DNA from: PALSA-505 sp036502085 | GTDB taxonomy: Bacteria > Actinomycetota > Actinomycetes > Streptosporangiales > Streptosporangiaceae | Direction of reading: 5' to 3' | Length of the DNA stretch: 64,000 nucleotides | Assembly (NCBI GenBank): GCA_036502085.1 | Contig: DASXZD010000018.1 | Location: 30,377 to 94,376 of the forward strand | Shown here: in pieces, positions 15,978 to 23,917 of the stretch | How the letters are laid out: each line of letters starts with the position of its first letter | How positions within the stretch are numbered: the first letter of the stretch is position 1 | Notes under the pieces: model-generated | The model's input: only the letters and a program-made list of their open reading frames with translations | What the model was told of the DNA's origin: nothing | The model's database searches: none | Translations under genes and position numbers: made by a program

Positions 15978-17912
15978 ATGTCGCAATCGGCGATCGAAGG
16001 TCAGCTACAGGTAAGCGGCGGGGTCGGGCAGGCCCTGCTGGCCATGCTGGACACCATGGCCAGCCGGGTGCTGGGGCAGCAGCCGGTGGACAGCAAGGGA
16101 AATCCCACCGGTCAGGTCATGTACCTGCAGACGCCCACCGGTCAGCCGATCGATCCGCAGCAGTACGCCAACCCGTGGACCCCGGCGGGCGGCGACACGA
16201 TGGCGGCCATCACGGGCAAGTACCTGGCCCCGAACGCCCCGGCCAGCTCGACATCCTCATCCAGTTCCTCTGGTGCGGCCAGCACACCGCCGGCGCCTCA
16301 GCTGAACAGCCAGCTGCAAGCCTCGATAGAGGCCGCGTTCCAGACCTCGCTGCTGGTCGATGAGCTGTACGAGGTGACCGGGGACGGCACCCTGCAGGGC
16401 TATCCGACGTCACGGTCGCTGAGCTTCGCCTACGGCTCGATCATCAAGGGCATGCAGCCGCTGCCTGCGCCGCCTCCGTCGGCGCAGGTGGAGCAGGCGG
16501 TGCAGGCCGCCCTGCTGAAGCTCTACACCTACGACAGCAAGGGCAACATGATCGGCCAGACGCCCGAGTACCAGGCGTACCTGGCCAACCAGATGGCCTG
16601 GGCGCAGGCCAAGGCCAACTACGCGACCGACCAGGCGTACGCGATGGCCGATCCCATCCTGGGCAGCGCGTGGCCGGAGACCTCCGCGGTCGATCAGACC
16701 GCCGTGGATCAGGCGTACGACACCTGGATGGCGCAAGGCGCGGCCGACATCGAGCAGGCGCTGGCCACGGTCAGCAGCGTAGGACTTGACGTGCAGGCGG
16801 CCATGGTCACCCAGGCCCGCCAGCTGTTCGACGCGTGGAACCTGGGCATCGCCGGCCTGCCCAGCGAGACGGCCTACTCGATGATCACCCCGACAAACTG
16901 GTACGACAGCACGGACGAGAGCGTCGGCTTCGAGAAGCTCACCGTGTCGTCGAACGACTGGTCCGAGCAGTCGGCCACTGCGTCGAACAGCTACGCCAGC
17001 AACTGGTACAACGGGCAGTCGTCGTCTACCAGCGGCGAAGGCGGCGCGATGTTCATGGGCTTTATGATCGGCGGCGGCGCCTCGCACTCCGACTCCAGCG
17101 ATGCGCAGGGCGCCTCCGGCGGCAGCGGCAGCGTCACCACGTTCGACGACCAGACCACCAACGTGACGATCACGTTCGAGTGGGGGCTCTGCCGCATCGA
17201 GCGGCCGTGGCTGGTCAGCGACCTATTCCACATGAGCGGCTGGTACCTGGTCAACGCGAAGAAGAACAGCATCAGCGACGGCACCATCGCCGGCCAGGTG
17301 AAAAACCAGCAGCAGCTGATGCCGATGATCCCGACCGCCTTCCTGGTCGTGCGCAACGTGACGATCAAGGCGGAGAACTGGGGACAGGCGGGCATCGCCC
17401 TGGCCCAGGCCAGCCGCCAGGAGCAGAGCAGCGATCAGAGCAGCTCGAACAGCGAAACCGTCTCGGCCGGCTACCTGTTCATCGGCGGGTCGGTCTCGCA
17501 CAGCGACGCCCAGGACTCCGGCCAGGGCTCCAGCGGGGCGCAGAGCTCGGGCAGCTTCTCGTTCAGCGGCGGCTCGGCCGGCGGGACGCTGACCATCCAC
17601 GGCAGCCAGATCCTCGGCTGGGTCGGCGAGATCGTCCCGGCCTGTCCGTCGATCGATGACCCCGGCCTGGCCTCGTCCAGCGGCTCGGGCCAGTCCGGCA
17701 GCAGCGCCTCGGGCCAGTCCGCCTCGGGCCAGTCCGGCTCGGGTCAGTCCGGCGGCAGCGGGTCAGGACAGTCGTCCGGCGACCCGGGCCAGTCCGGCGA
17801 CGATTCGTCCGCGGACCCCGGCCCGGCGCCCAGCGGACCGACGACGCTGCCGGGTGTCCCGGCCGGCGGATCCACCCCGCCGGTGCAGGTGCCCTCGGCG
17901 CCGAGTTCGTGA
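15978..17912 (+). CDS. Large uncharacterised protein with Ser/Gly/Gln-rich tail (cassette gene 1)
   Basis: A 644-aa protein of no named family I recognise. It has no signal peptide or membrane span. N-terminal 330 residues: helical, Gln/Ala-rich, with a Ser run near residue 90. Around residues 350-550 two similar motifs occur, FMIGGGASHSDSSDAQ and LFIGGSVSHSDAQDSG, flanking a beta-rich core (VTITFEWGLCRIERPW, FHMSGWYL, LMPMIPTAFLVVRNVTIKA). The last 90 residues are SGQSG-type low complexity. The core pattern recurs in cassette gene 2. GGAGG lies six bases before the ATG. It is first in a three-gene operon ending in a lysozyme-like protein. Confidence 0.85.
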   Translation: MSQSAIEGQLQVSGGVGQALLAMLDTMASRVLGQQPVDSKGNPTGQVMYLQTPTGQPIDPQQYANPWTPAGGDTMAAITGKYLAPNAPASSTSSSSSSGAASTPPAPQLNSQLQASIEAAFQTSLLVDELYEVTGDGTLQGYPTSRSLSFAYGSIIKGMQPLPAPPPSAQVEQAVQAALLKLYTYDSKGNMIGQTPEYQAYLANQMAWAQAKANYATDQAYAMADPILGSAWPETSAVDQTAVDQAYDTWMAQGAADIEQALATVSSVGLDVQAAMVTQARQLFDAWNLGIAGLPSETAYSMITPTNWYDSTDESVGFEKLTVSSNDWSEQSATASNSYASNWYNGQSSSTSGEGGAMFMGFMIGGGASHSDSSDAQGASGGSGSVTTFDDQTTNVTITFEWGLCRIERPWLVSDLFHMSGWYLVNAKKNSISDGTIAGQVKNQQQLMPMIPTAFLVVRNVTIKAENWGQAGIALAQASRQEQSSDQSSSNSETVSAGYLFIGGSVSHSDAQDSGQGSSGAQSSGSFSFSGGSAGGTLTIHGSQILGWVGEIVPACPSIDDPGLASSSGSGQSGSSASGQSASGQSGSGQSGGSGSGQSSGDPGQSGDDSSADPGPAPSGPTTLPGVPAGGSTPPVQVPSAPSS

Positions 17913-17928
17913 TCCAGGGAGCGCTGGC

Positions 17929-19266
17929 ATGTCTCTCACCGACACGTTCGCTGTCCTCGGGCAGCAGTTTCAGCAGGCGCTCCTGAAGATCTACGAGCCC
18001 GAGGTCGGTGGCCAGACAAGCCTGATCTTCGTCCCCGGCGGCGTTCCGGTCTCGACGTCCGACGGCCTCGCCGAGCCCGACGCCACCGGGCAGCTCATGG
18101 TGAATCCGGCCCAGCTGACGGCATGGCTCGACACCGTGGTGGATTCACCCCTTCAAATCGATATCCCTAACGCAGCGCTGCTGGGCAGCACGGTCACGCT
18201 CGTCTCGATGACCGCGATCTTCCAGACCATTGCCCAGTTCGCCGTTCCGTCCGCCGATCTCGGCAGCCCCGCGGCGGTGCGCGTCGCGCAGGAGATCAGG
18301 TCAGCCGCCGCCGACATCGGCCCGGGAGTCCTGGCCATCTCGACGGTTCCGTCGGACTGGCCGCTGCCGGATTCGACCGGCTGGAACACGTTCGAGAGCC
18401 AGCAGTCCACGGACACCCAGTCTGAGTCCGGCGGGACGCCGCCGCCCAGGCCGAATCCCCGTATCTGGCAGCTTCGCCAGCTGCCGCAGGTGTACGAGGG
18501 AGTGCCCATCACGGCCGCCAGGCCTGCGCCGGGCGCCGGGCCTGCGCCGGGCGGCGGGCCTGCGCCGGGCGGCCCGGTCAGCGCCGCGGCCGTTCAGCAG
18601 GCCTCGTCGCTCGCCCAGGAGCTGGACACGGCCAGCCCCGGCCCGGCTGACCCCGGCCTGACGGTCGCGAATACCGTCGTGGAGCCTGTGTCAGCGGTCG
18701 CGAACGGGGCGACCCTCCAGCCGCTGGTCACCGCGCAGACCGGGCGGAGGTTCCTGGCCGTCGCCCGCGCCTTTGCCCTGGCTTCGGAGCAGTCGTCGCC
18801 GGTGACCACGACTCAGCAGAGTGTCACGGTCACGATGTCGGTGGACCACATGGTCGCGACGGTGGACCGCTCGGCCTGGTGGCAGGGCAATCTTGTGACC
18901 GATCCCGGCTGGTACATCCCCGGCGTTCCGCGCGGGCTGTATGTCGGCGAGCCCGCCGACCCGGTGAATCAGCCTTACGCGCTGCCAGTAGCGATCGTGC
19001 TGGCCAAGAACCTGTCGATCTCGGGCACGTGGAGCAGCGACGACGCCAGCAGCCTGGTCGGCAGCGGCGTGGCCTTCGGCCCGTTCGGGCTGGCCGCCGC
19101 GCAGGTCACCTCGGAGAACCAGGTGACCACGATCTCCGTGCCCGGCATTTCGCTGATCGCGATGTTCTGCGAGCCGCTGCCCGTGCTGCCGCCCAATGAC
19201 CCGCCGGCACCGGCACCTTCAGGATCGGCAACAGACACAACCGAAAGCTCAGCCGGTTCCGGCTGA
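17929..19266 (+). CDS. Uncharacterised protein related to cassette gene 1 (cassette gene 2)
   Basis: A 445-aa protein; ATG 17929 is chosen because AGGGAG precedes it and it starts 16 bp after gene 1. No signal peptide. An N-terminal domain (SLTDTFAVLGQQFQQALLKI) is followed by a Pro/Gly repeat APGAGPAPGGGPAPGG near residue 205. The C-terminal domain (VTVTMSVDHMVATVDRSAWW, DPGWYIPGV, ALPVAIVLAKNLSISG, ISVPGISLIAMFCEPLP) has the same order of motifs as gene 1 and looks like a paralogous beta domain. It ends with a short Ser/Thr/Gly tail. Function unknown; co-transcription suggests the two act together. Confidence 0.82.
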   Translation: MSLTDTFAVLGQQFQQALLKIYEPEVGGQTSLIFVPGGVPVSTSDGLAEPDATGQLMVNPAQLTAWLDTVVDSPLQIDIPNAALLGSTVTLVSMTAIFQTIAQFAVPSADLGSPAAVRVAQEIRSAAADIGPGVLAISTVPSDWPLPDSTGWNTFESQQSTDTQSESGGTPPPRPNPRIWQLRQLPQVYEGVPITAARPAPGAGPAPGGGPAPGGPVSAAAVQQASSLAQELDTASPGPADPGLTVANTVVEPVSAVANGATLQPLVTAQTGRRFLAVARAFALASEQSSPVTTTQQSVTVTMSVDHMVATVDRSAWWQGNLVTDPGWYIPGVPRGLYVGEPADPVNQPYALPVAIVLAKNLSISGTWSSDDASSLVGSGVAFGPFGLAAAQVTSENQVTTISVPGISLIAMFCEPLPVLPPNDPPAPAPSGSATDTTESSAGSG

Positions 19267-19284
19267 AAATAAGGGGGGACTCCC

Positions 19285-20775
19285 ATGTACCAGAGCGTGA
19301 AAAATGTGTTCAACTCGTTCACCGGCCGGTTCGAGGGCCGAGTGCACTGGATGTACGTCGATGTGAAGGGGCTGATCACCACCGGGGTCGGTAACCTGAT
19401 CGATCCGGTCAGCATGGCTGTCGTGTTGCCGTTCCAGCACGCCAACGGCGCGGCGGCAACCCAGGCTGAGATCACGGCCGCGTGGACGGATCTGAAGAAC
19501 AACAGCATCGCTTTGGGGAAGGCGGGGTACCAGGCCTGCGCCTCCCATAACGACCTGCGGCTGTCTGACCCGGCGATCGACAATCTCGTCAGCTCGAAGC
19601 TGGCCAGCAACGAGATCACCTTCCTGCGGTCCTTTCCCGCCTTTGCGACTTGGCCCGCGGACGCCCAGCTCGCTGGGATGAGCATGTGCTGGGCGCTTGG
19701 CCCGGCGTTCGCCTCGCAATGGCCCAAGCTGGCCGCGGCGCTCAACGCGAAGGACTGGGCCACGGCCGCCGCCAACTGCAGCATTTCCACGACCGGAAAC
19801 CCCGGTGTCGCGCCCCGCAATACCGCCGACATAGCGCTCTTCAACAATGCCGCCGCCGTGGCGAAGAACGGTGCGGACCCGTCGGTCGTCTACTACCCGG
19901 GAAGCGTGCCCGCGAGCTCCGCGGTCGGCCCCGGCAGCGGTTCGCCCGGCTCGACCAGCGGGGCGCCCAGCGGCAGCGGCAGCGGCACGTCCGGTTCGTC
20001 GCCCAGCGGATCCTCCGGCTCGAGCACCTCAAAGTCATCAACCCCCGGCAACACGGCCTCCAGCCCCACCTCCTCCAGTTCCAGCTCCGGCAGCGACCCC
20101 TCTGACGGCAGCACCGACTCCACCGACCCGTCCTCCGACGACACCGGCACCGGCAGCACGGCGGACGGCGCGGGCTCCGACTCGACCGATAGCACCGGCG
20201 ACACCAGTGACGGCACTGACAGCGGCGATGGCTCGGCCGATGGCGGCGCGCCGGTACTGACGGTTCGGCCGATGGCAGCGACAGTTCGGCCGGAAGCGGT
20301 GCCACGACCGATGGCAGCGATGGCTCGACTGACGGCAGCGACGGCGCTGACAGCAGCGGCGACTCGCCGGACGGCAGCAGCGACTCCAGTTCCGACGGCA
20401 CCGACGCGTCGGGCGACTCTACCGATGGCAGCGGCGACTCGTCCGGCGGCAGCGGCTCCGGCGGCACCGACGCGTCGGGCGACTCTACCGATGGCAGCGG
20501 CGACTCGTCCGGCGGCAGCGGCTCCGGCGACAGCGGTGGCTCGACCGATGGCAGCGGCGACTCGGGCGATGGAGGCGGTGCCTCAGCGGATAGCAGCGGC
20601 GATGGTTCCTAACCTGGCCGGCCCACCCTGGCCAGCGGCGGCACCGCCAGCGGAGGGTGGTGAATCCGCGCTTTGCTTCCCTTCGGTGGGATGCAAACCG
20701 CACATCGACCCCCATGGTCTGGCTGGCGTGGCCTCTGTGGCACTCGTCCAGCCGGGCGCTGGGGATGGCGGCTGA
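19285..20775 (+). CDS. T4-lysozyme-like (GH24-type) protein with Ser/Asp/Gly tail, frame-shifted (cassette gene 3)
   Basis: The N-terminal 205 residues resemble phage lysozyme: Glu17, Asp26 and Thr32 in FEGRVHWMYVDVKGL, then ITTGVG, have the same spacing as the T4 lysozyme triad (9 and 6), and RNTADIALFNNA near the end fits the fold. There is no signal peptide. From about residue 210 it becomes a Ser/Gly/Asp/Thr repeat. Near 20246-20252 (GGCGGCGCGCCGG) an apparent extra GC shifts the frame. As written the protein continues as an Arg/Ala/Thr-rich tail to 20775; in the other frame the natural SGD-repeat continues to TAA at 20612. AAGGGGGG precedes the ATG. Confidence 0.82.
   Translation: MYQSVKNVFNSFTGRFEGRVHWMYVDVKGLITTGVGNLIDPVSMAVVLPFQHANGAAATQAEITAAWTDLKNNSIALGKAGYQACASHNDLRLSDPAIDNLVSSKLASNEITFLRSFPAFATWPADAQLAGMSMCWALGPAFASQWPKLAAALNAKDWATAAANCSISTTGNPGVAPRNTADIALFNNAAAVAKNGADPSVVYYPGSVPASSAVGPGSGSPGSTSGAPSGSGSGTSGSSPSGSSGSSTSKSSTPGNTASSPTSSSSSSGSDPSDGSTDSTDPSSDDTGTGSTADGAGSDSTDSTGDTSDGTDSGDGSADGGAPVLTVRPMAATVRPEAVPRPMAAMARLTAATALTAAATRRTAAATPVPTAPTRRATLPMAAATRPAAAAPAAPTRRATLPMAAATRPAAAAPATAVARPMAAATRAMEAVPQRIAAAMVPNLAGPPWPAAAPPAEGGESALCFPSVGCKPHIDPHGLAGVASVALVQPGAGDGG
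20397..20528 (+). repeat. Perfect 66-bp tandem duplication in the lysozyme tail
   Basis: 20397-20462 and 20463-20528 are identical, 66 bp each, encoding 22 residues (GTDASGDSTDG, then SGDSSGGSGSG) in the frame that ends at 20612. A multiple of three, so it preserves the frame; it shows that this tail is prone to expansion. Confidence 0.9.
20667..20713 (+). repeat. Hairpin plus AAACCGCAYATCGAC element, copy 1
   Basis: GCTTCCC (20675-20681) and GGGATGC (20688-20694) form a seven-base stem with one mismatch, followed directly by AAACCGCACATCGACCCCC (20695-20713). A second copy with a different but perfectly paired stem is at 35490-35528. It lies in the gap before the TIGR03084 gene. Confidence 0.6.
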
Positions 20776-20882
20776 GCTGCGCTTCTGGAACGGATCGTGG
20801 CTGACGGGCTGGGGGAGGGACGGGCGGGGTTGGCGGGGGCGGGGCTATCGTCGCTGTCAGGCGGAGCTGACCGGAGGTCCCC

Positions 20883-21698
20883 ATGCCCGCAGACATGAAC
20901 GAGCTCGCCGATGACCTGGCGGCGGAGTCGGCCGTTGTCCGGGGGCTCGTCGCCGGGCTAGACGAACCGGGCTGGCGCCAGGACACCCCGGCGCCCGGCT
21001 GGAGCATTGCCGACCAGATCAGTCACCTGGCGCACTTCGACGACGCCGCGGTCAAGTCGGCGGCCGAGCCCGAGTCGTTCCGTGCCGATATGGTCGGCCT
21101 GGCCGAGATGGGCGGGCTCGACCCCGATACGATAGCCAAGCGGTACCGCGCGATCCCGCCGGCGGCGCTGCTCGACTGGTTCGATAGCGCCCGTGCCCGG
21201 CTGCTTGACACGTTCAGGCCCATGGACCCGTCGGCGCGGGTGCCGTGGTTTGGGGTGCAGATGAGCGCGGCCTCGTCGCTAACGGCCAGGATCATGGAAA
21301 CCTGGGCGCACGGGCAGGACATCGCCGACACGCTTGGCGTCCGCCGGGAGCCGACCGCCCGGCTGCGGCACGTGGCGCATATCGGCATCTCGGCCCGGCC
21401 GTTCAGCTTCGCCGCCAACGGACTGCCCGTGCCCGAGCAGCCAGTGCGGATCGAACTGATCGCGCCCGGCGGGGGGGACATGTGGCTGTGGGGACCGCCT
21501 GGTGCCGCCGACCGGGTGGCCGGCAGCGCGCTGGACTTCTGCCTGGCCGTCACCCAGCGGCGGCACATCGACGACACCTCGCTGGTCATCTCCGGCCCGG
21601 TCGCCACCGAATGGATGTCGATCGCCCAGGCCTTCGCCGGCCCGCCCGGACCGGGCAGGCGGCCCGGGCAGTTCCGTCGCGGGCCAGCCGGGTGGTGA
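20883..21698 (+). CDS. TIGR03084-family (maleylpyruvate isomerase-like, DinB fold) protein
   Basis: A 271-aa protein: LDEPGWRQDTPAPGWSIADQ, ISHLAHFDDAA with the metal-binding His of the DinB/MDMPI fold, METWAHGQDIAD with a further His, and a C-terminal SCP2-like domain ending VTQRRHIDDTSLVISGPVA. The family is a probable metal- and thiol-dependent enzyme; its reaction is not established. GGAGGTCCCC precedes the ATG. The last 24 residues (IAQAFAGPPGPGRRPGQFRR) are Pro/Arg-rich and their DNA is duplicated just after the stop. Confidence 0.88.
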   Translation: MPADMNELADDLAAESAVVRGLVAGLDEPGWRQDTPAPGWSIADQISHLAHFDDAAVKSAAEPESFRADMVGLAEMGGLDPDTIAKRYRAIPPAALLDWFDSARARLLDTFRPMDPSARVPWFGVQMSAASSLTARIMETWAHGQDIADTLGVRREPTARLRHVAHIGISARPFSFAANGLPVPEQPVRIELIAPGGGDMWLWGPPGAADRVAGSALDFCLAVTQRRHIDDTSLVISGPVATEWMSIAQAFAGPPGPGRRPGQFRRGPAGW

Positions 21699-21785
21699 CT
21701 CCAGGGATGTTGATCGCCCAGGCCTTCGCGGGGTTGCCCGGGCCGGGCAGGCGGCCCGGGCAGTTCCGTCGCGGGGCGGCTGGCC
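21613..21785 (+). repeat. Direct duplication of a gene 3' end
   Basis: 21613-21690 (last codons of the TIGR03084 gene) and 21705-21785 (after its stop) are near-identical with an offset of 92 bp; most of GATCGCCCAGGCCTTCGC to CAGTTCCGTCGCGGG is unchanged. Further GGTTGGTGGCCGGCCGGCC repeats follow to about 21840. Confidence 0.8.
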
Positions 21786-21839
21786 GGCCGCTCCGCTGGG
21801 TTGGTGGCCGGCCGGCCTTCGGGGTTGGTGGCCGGCCGG

Positions 21840-21870
21840 CCCGCGGGCTGGTGAGCAGCCAGCCCGCGGG
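21840..21870. terminator. Terminator between convergent genes
   Basis: CCCGCGGGCTGG (21840-21851) pairs perfectly with CCAGCCCGCGGG (21859-21870), seven-base loop. It lies between the TIGR03084 gene and the convergent NHL-repeat gene. Confidence 0.75.
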
Positions 21871-21891
21871 GCTCGTGATGGGCGGACTGGG

Positions 21892-23271
21892 TTAGCCTGC
21901 CAGCACCTCCCTTATCCGGCCGTTGTCGGCGATCAGCAGGTTGCCGGCGCTGTCCGCCACGGCGCTCTGCGGCTGGTTGAGCTCGGCGGCGGTGGCCAGG
22001 CGGCCGTCGCCCGCGAATCCTGCGGTGCCGTTGCCCGCGACCAGGTAGATGTCGCCGACGATCATCGGCTTGCCGTAGAAGGTGCCGGCCCGCTCGGCCA
22101 CCACCCGGATCCGCTGGTTGAACGAGTCGGCGATCACCAGGTTGCCTGCGTTGTCGATCGAGATGCCGCCCGGGAAGTTGAGCCCGGTCTCGGTGGCCGG
22201 GCCGACCTTGCCGGAGTAGCCGTGATGGCCGTTGTCGGCCACCGTGTAGATGTCGCCGGCCGTCATCGCCTGCCCGTACAGGGTGCCCGTGCTGGCGGCG
22301 ACCAGCCGGATCCGGCTGTCGTCGGTGTCGGCGATCACCAGGTTGCCGGCGGCGTCCACGGCCACGGTATTCGGAAGGTTCAGGAACGCGCTGGTGGCCG
22401 GGCCGCCGTCGCCCAGCGTGCTTCCGTTGCTGCCTGCCACGGTGTAGATGTCGCCGGCGGTCATCGGCTGCCCGTAGAAGGTGCCGGTGCTGGCGGCGAC
22501 CACTCGAATCCGGCTGTTCAGCGAGTCGGCGATCAGCAGGTTGCCTGCGTGGTCCACCGCGACCCCGGACGGGAACGACAGCTTGGCGCTGGTGGCCGGG
22601 CCGCCGTCGCCGGCGAACCCGCCGGTGCCGTTGCCGGCCACCGTGTAGATGTCGCCGGCCGTCATCGGCTTGCCGTAGAAGGTGCCGCTGCTCTCCGCGA
22701 CGACCCGGATCCGCTGGTTGCGCGTGTCGGCGATCACCAGGTTGCCCGCGGCGTCCGCCGTCACGGCCTGCGGGCCGGCCAGTTCGGCGCTGGTGGCCGG
22801 GCTGCCGTTACCGGCGAACCCGCCGATGCCGTTGCCGCCCAGGGTGTAGATGTCACCAGCGGTCATGGCCCGACCGTAGAACGTGCCGGTCGTGCGCGCG
22901 GCGACCTCGATCCGGTTGAAGTCGGCACCGGCGATCAGCGCGTTGCCCGCCGCGTCGACGGCCACGGCGGTCGCGCCGGCCTGGGCCAGGGTGGCCGGGC
23001 CGCCGTCGCCGGAGAACGCGGCGTAGGTCACGCCGCAGATCTCGTCCTGAAGGTCCATCGCGGTGGCCGGGGCCGGGCCGCCGACACCGCCGGCGATCGT
23101 CGAGATATCCCCGGCCGCCGTGGCATGACCAGCTCTTAGCCCCGCGAAGCCGGTCGGCTGCGAGGCCGCGTGCGCCTGGCCGGAGCCGGTCAGGGCCGCC
23201 CCCGAGACCAGCATCGCCGCGGCCGCGGCGGCCACTGTCCGCCTGCCGCCGCGCAACTTGATGCCTCGCAT
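21892..23271 (-). CDS. Secreted NHL-repeat beta-propeller protein
   Basis: A 459-aa protein. ATG 23271 is chosen because AGGAGCCAC precedes it and a signal peptide starts there (MRGIKLRGGRRTV, alanine-rich core, GQAHAAS). The mature part consists of repeats of about 57 residues, each with a VAVDAAGNLVIADT-like strand, NQRIRVVA, and GTFYGQPMTAGDIYTVAG. This is an NHL-type six- to seven-bladed propeller. Such proteins bind ligands at the cell surface; no enzymatic motif is seen. Confidence 0.88.
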   Translation of the reverse strand: MRGIKLRGGRRTVAAAAAAMLVSGAALTGSGQAHAASQPTGFAGLRAGHATAAGDISTIAGGVGGPAPATAMDLQDEICGVTYAAFSGDGGPATLAQAGATAVAVDAAGNALIAGADFNRIEVAARTTGTFYGRAMTAGDIYTLGGNGIGGFAGNGSPATSAELAGPQAVTADAAGNLVIADTRNQRIRVVAESSGTFYGKPMTAGDIYTVAGNGTGGFAGDGGPATSAKLSFPSGVAVDHAGNLLIADSLNSRIRVVAASTGTFYGQPMTAGDIYTVAGSNGSTLGDGGPATSAFLNLPNTVAVDAAGNLVIADTDDSRIRLVAASTGTLYGQAMTAGDIYTVADNGHHGYSGKVGPATETGLNFPGGISIDNAGNLVIADSFNQRIRVVAERAGTFYGKPMIVGDIYLVAGNGTAGFAGDGRLATAAELNQPQSAVADSAGNLLIADNGRIREVLAG

Positions 23272-23917
23272 GTGGCTCCTCCTGATCGCTGCTGATGGCG
23301 TCCCGCCTGCGGCCATGCCTCCTGAGACCTCCGGAGCGGCACACCATCTGTCATTGAGACGCCCGATTGACGCCACAGGATTACCTCATGCGCCGATAAG
23401 GGGGAATTTTCTGCCGGGCGGACGGGGTGGCCGGACCGGACAGCCGGAGTCCTCGCTCATCTCTGAAGGTCATACGGCATGACGAGAGGGCGACGTCGAC
23501 CTGGTGCCGGCCCAGGAGCTTGCTAGCCGTTGCCGATGGCCGTTCAGCCAGGCCCGGCCGACTTGCTACATACCTGGCGGCGCCAGCCGGCTGGCTGAGC
23601 CTGGCCAGCCGATCTCTTCGAGGAACTCCTCCACGGCGACGACCCGGCCGAGCACCGCGATCGAGCTGGACCAGCATCGGCGTCAGCCATGCCCACGACC
23701 TTAACGCCGTCGACGCAGAACCCCTTCGCCAGCCAGACCGGATACGAACCGGTCGGACTCTCAAGGTATTCGACCCCACAGGCGGCCACCCTGTGCCGTC
23801 GGAGGGCAAGACGGCGGCGCGACGGCGCCGAATAGAAGGTGTGCGGACCAGGCAGCGCCACACCACGGCCATGCCCTGGCCGCGGGCTGTCGGCCGTCCC
23901 GGGAGCGGGAGAAAACC
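23272..23917. other. 646-bp gap with possible decayed coding sequence
   Basis: No intact gene. On the minus strand, short protein-like stretches appear in different frames (for example YLESPTGSYPVWLAKGF and VVAVEEFLEEIGWPG near 23600-23780), suggesting a broken gene of unknown identity. The left end carries the upstream region of the NHL gene. Confidence 0.35.

Noticed and set aside
23600..23780. GACCGGTTCGTATCCGGTC considered as the T arm of a tRNA
   Set aside because: The loop does not match TTCRANY exactly, and no acceptor, D or anticodon arms can be placed around it.
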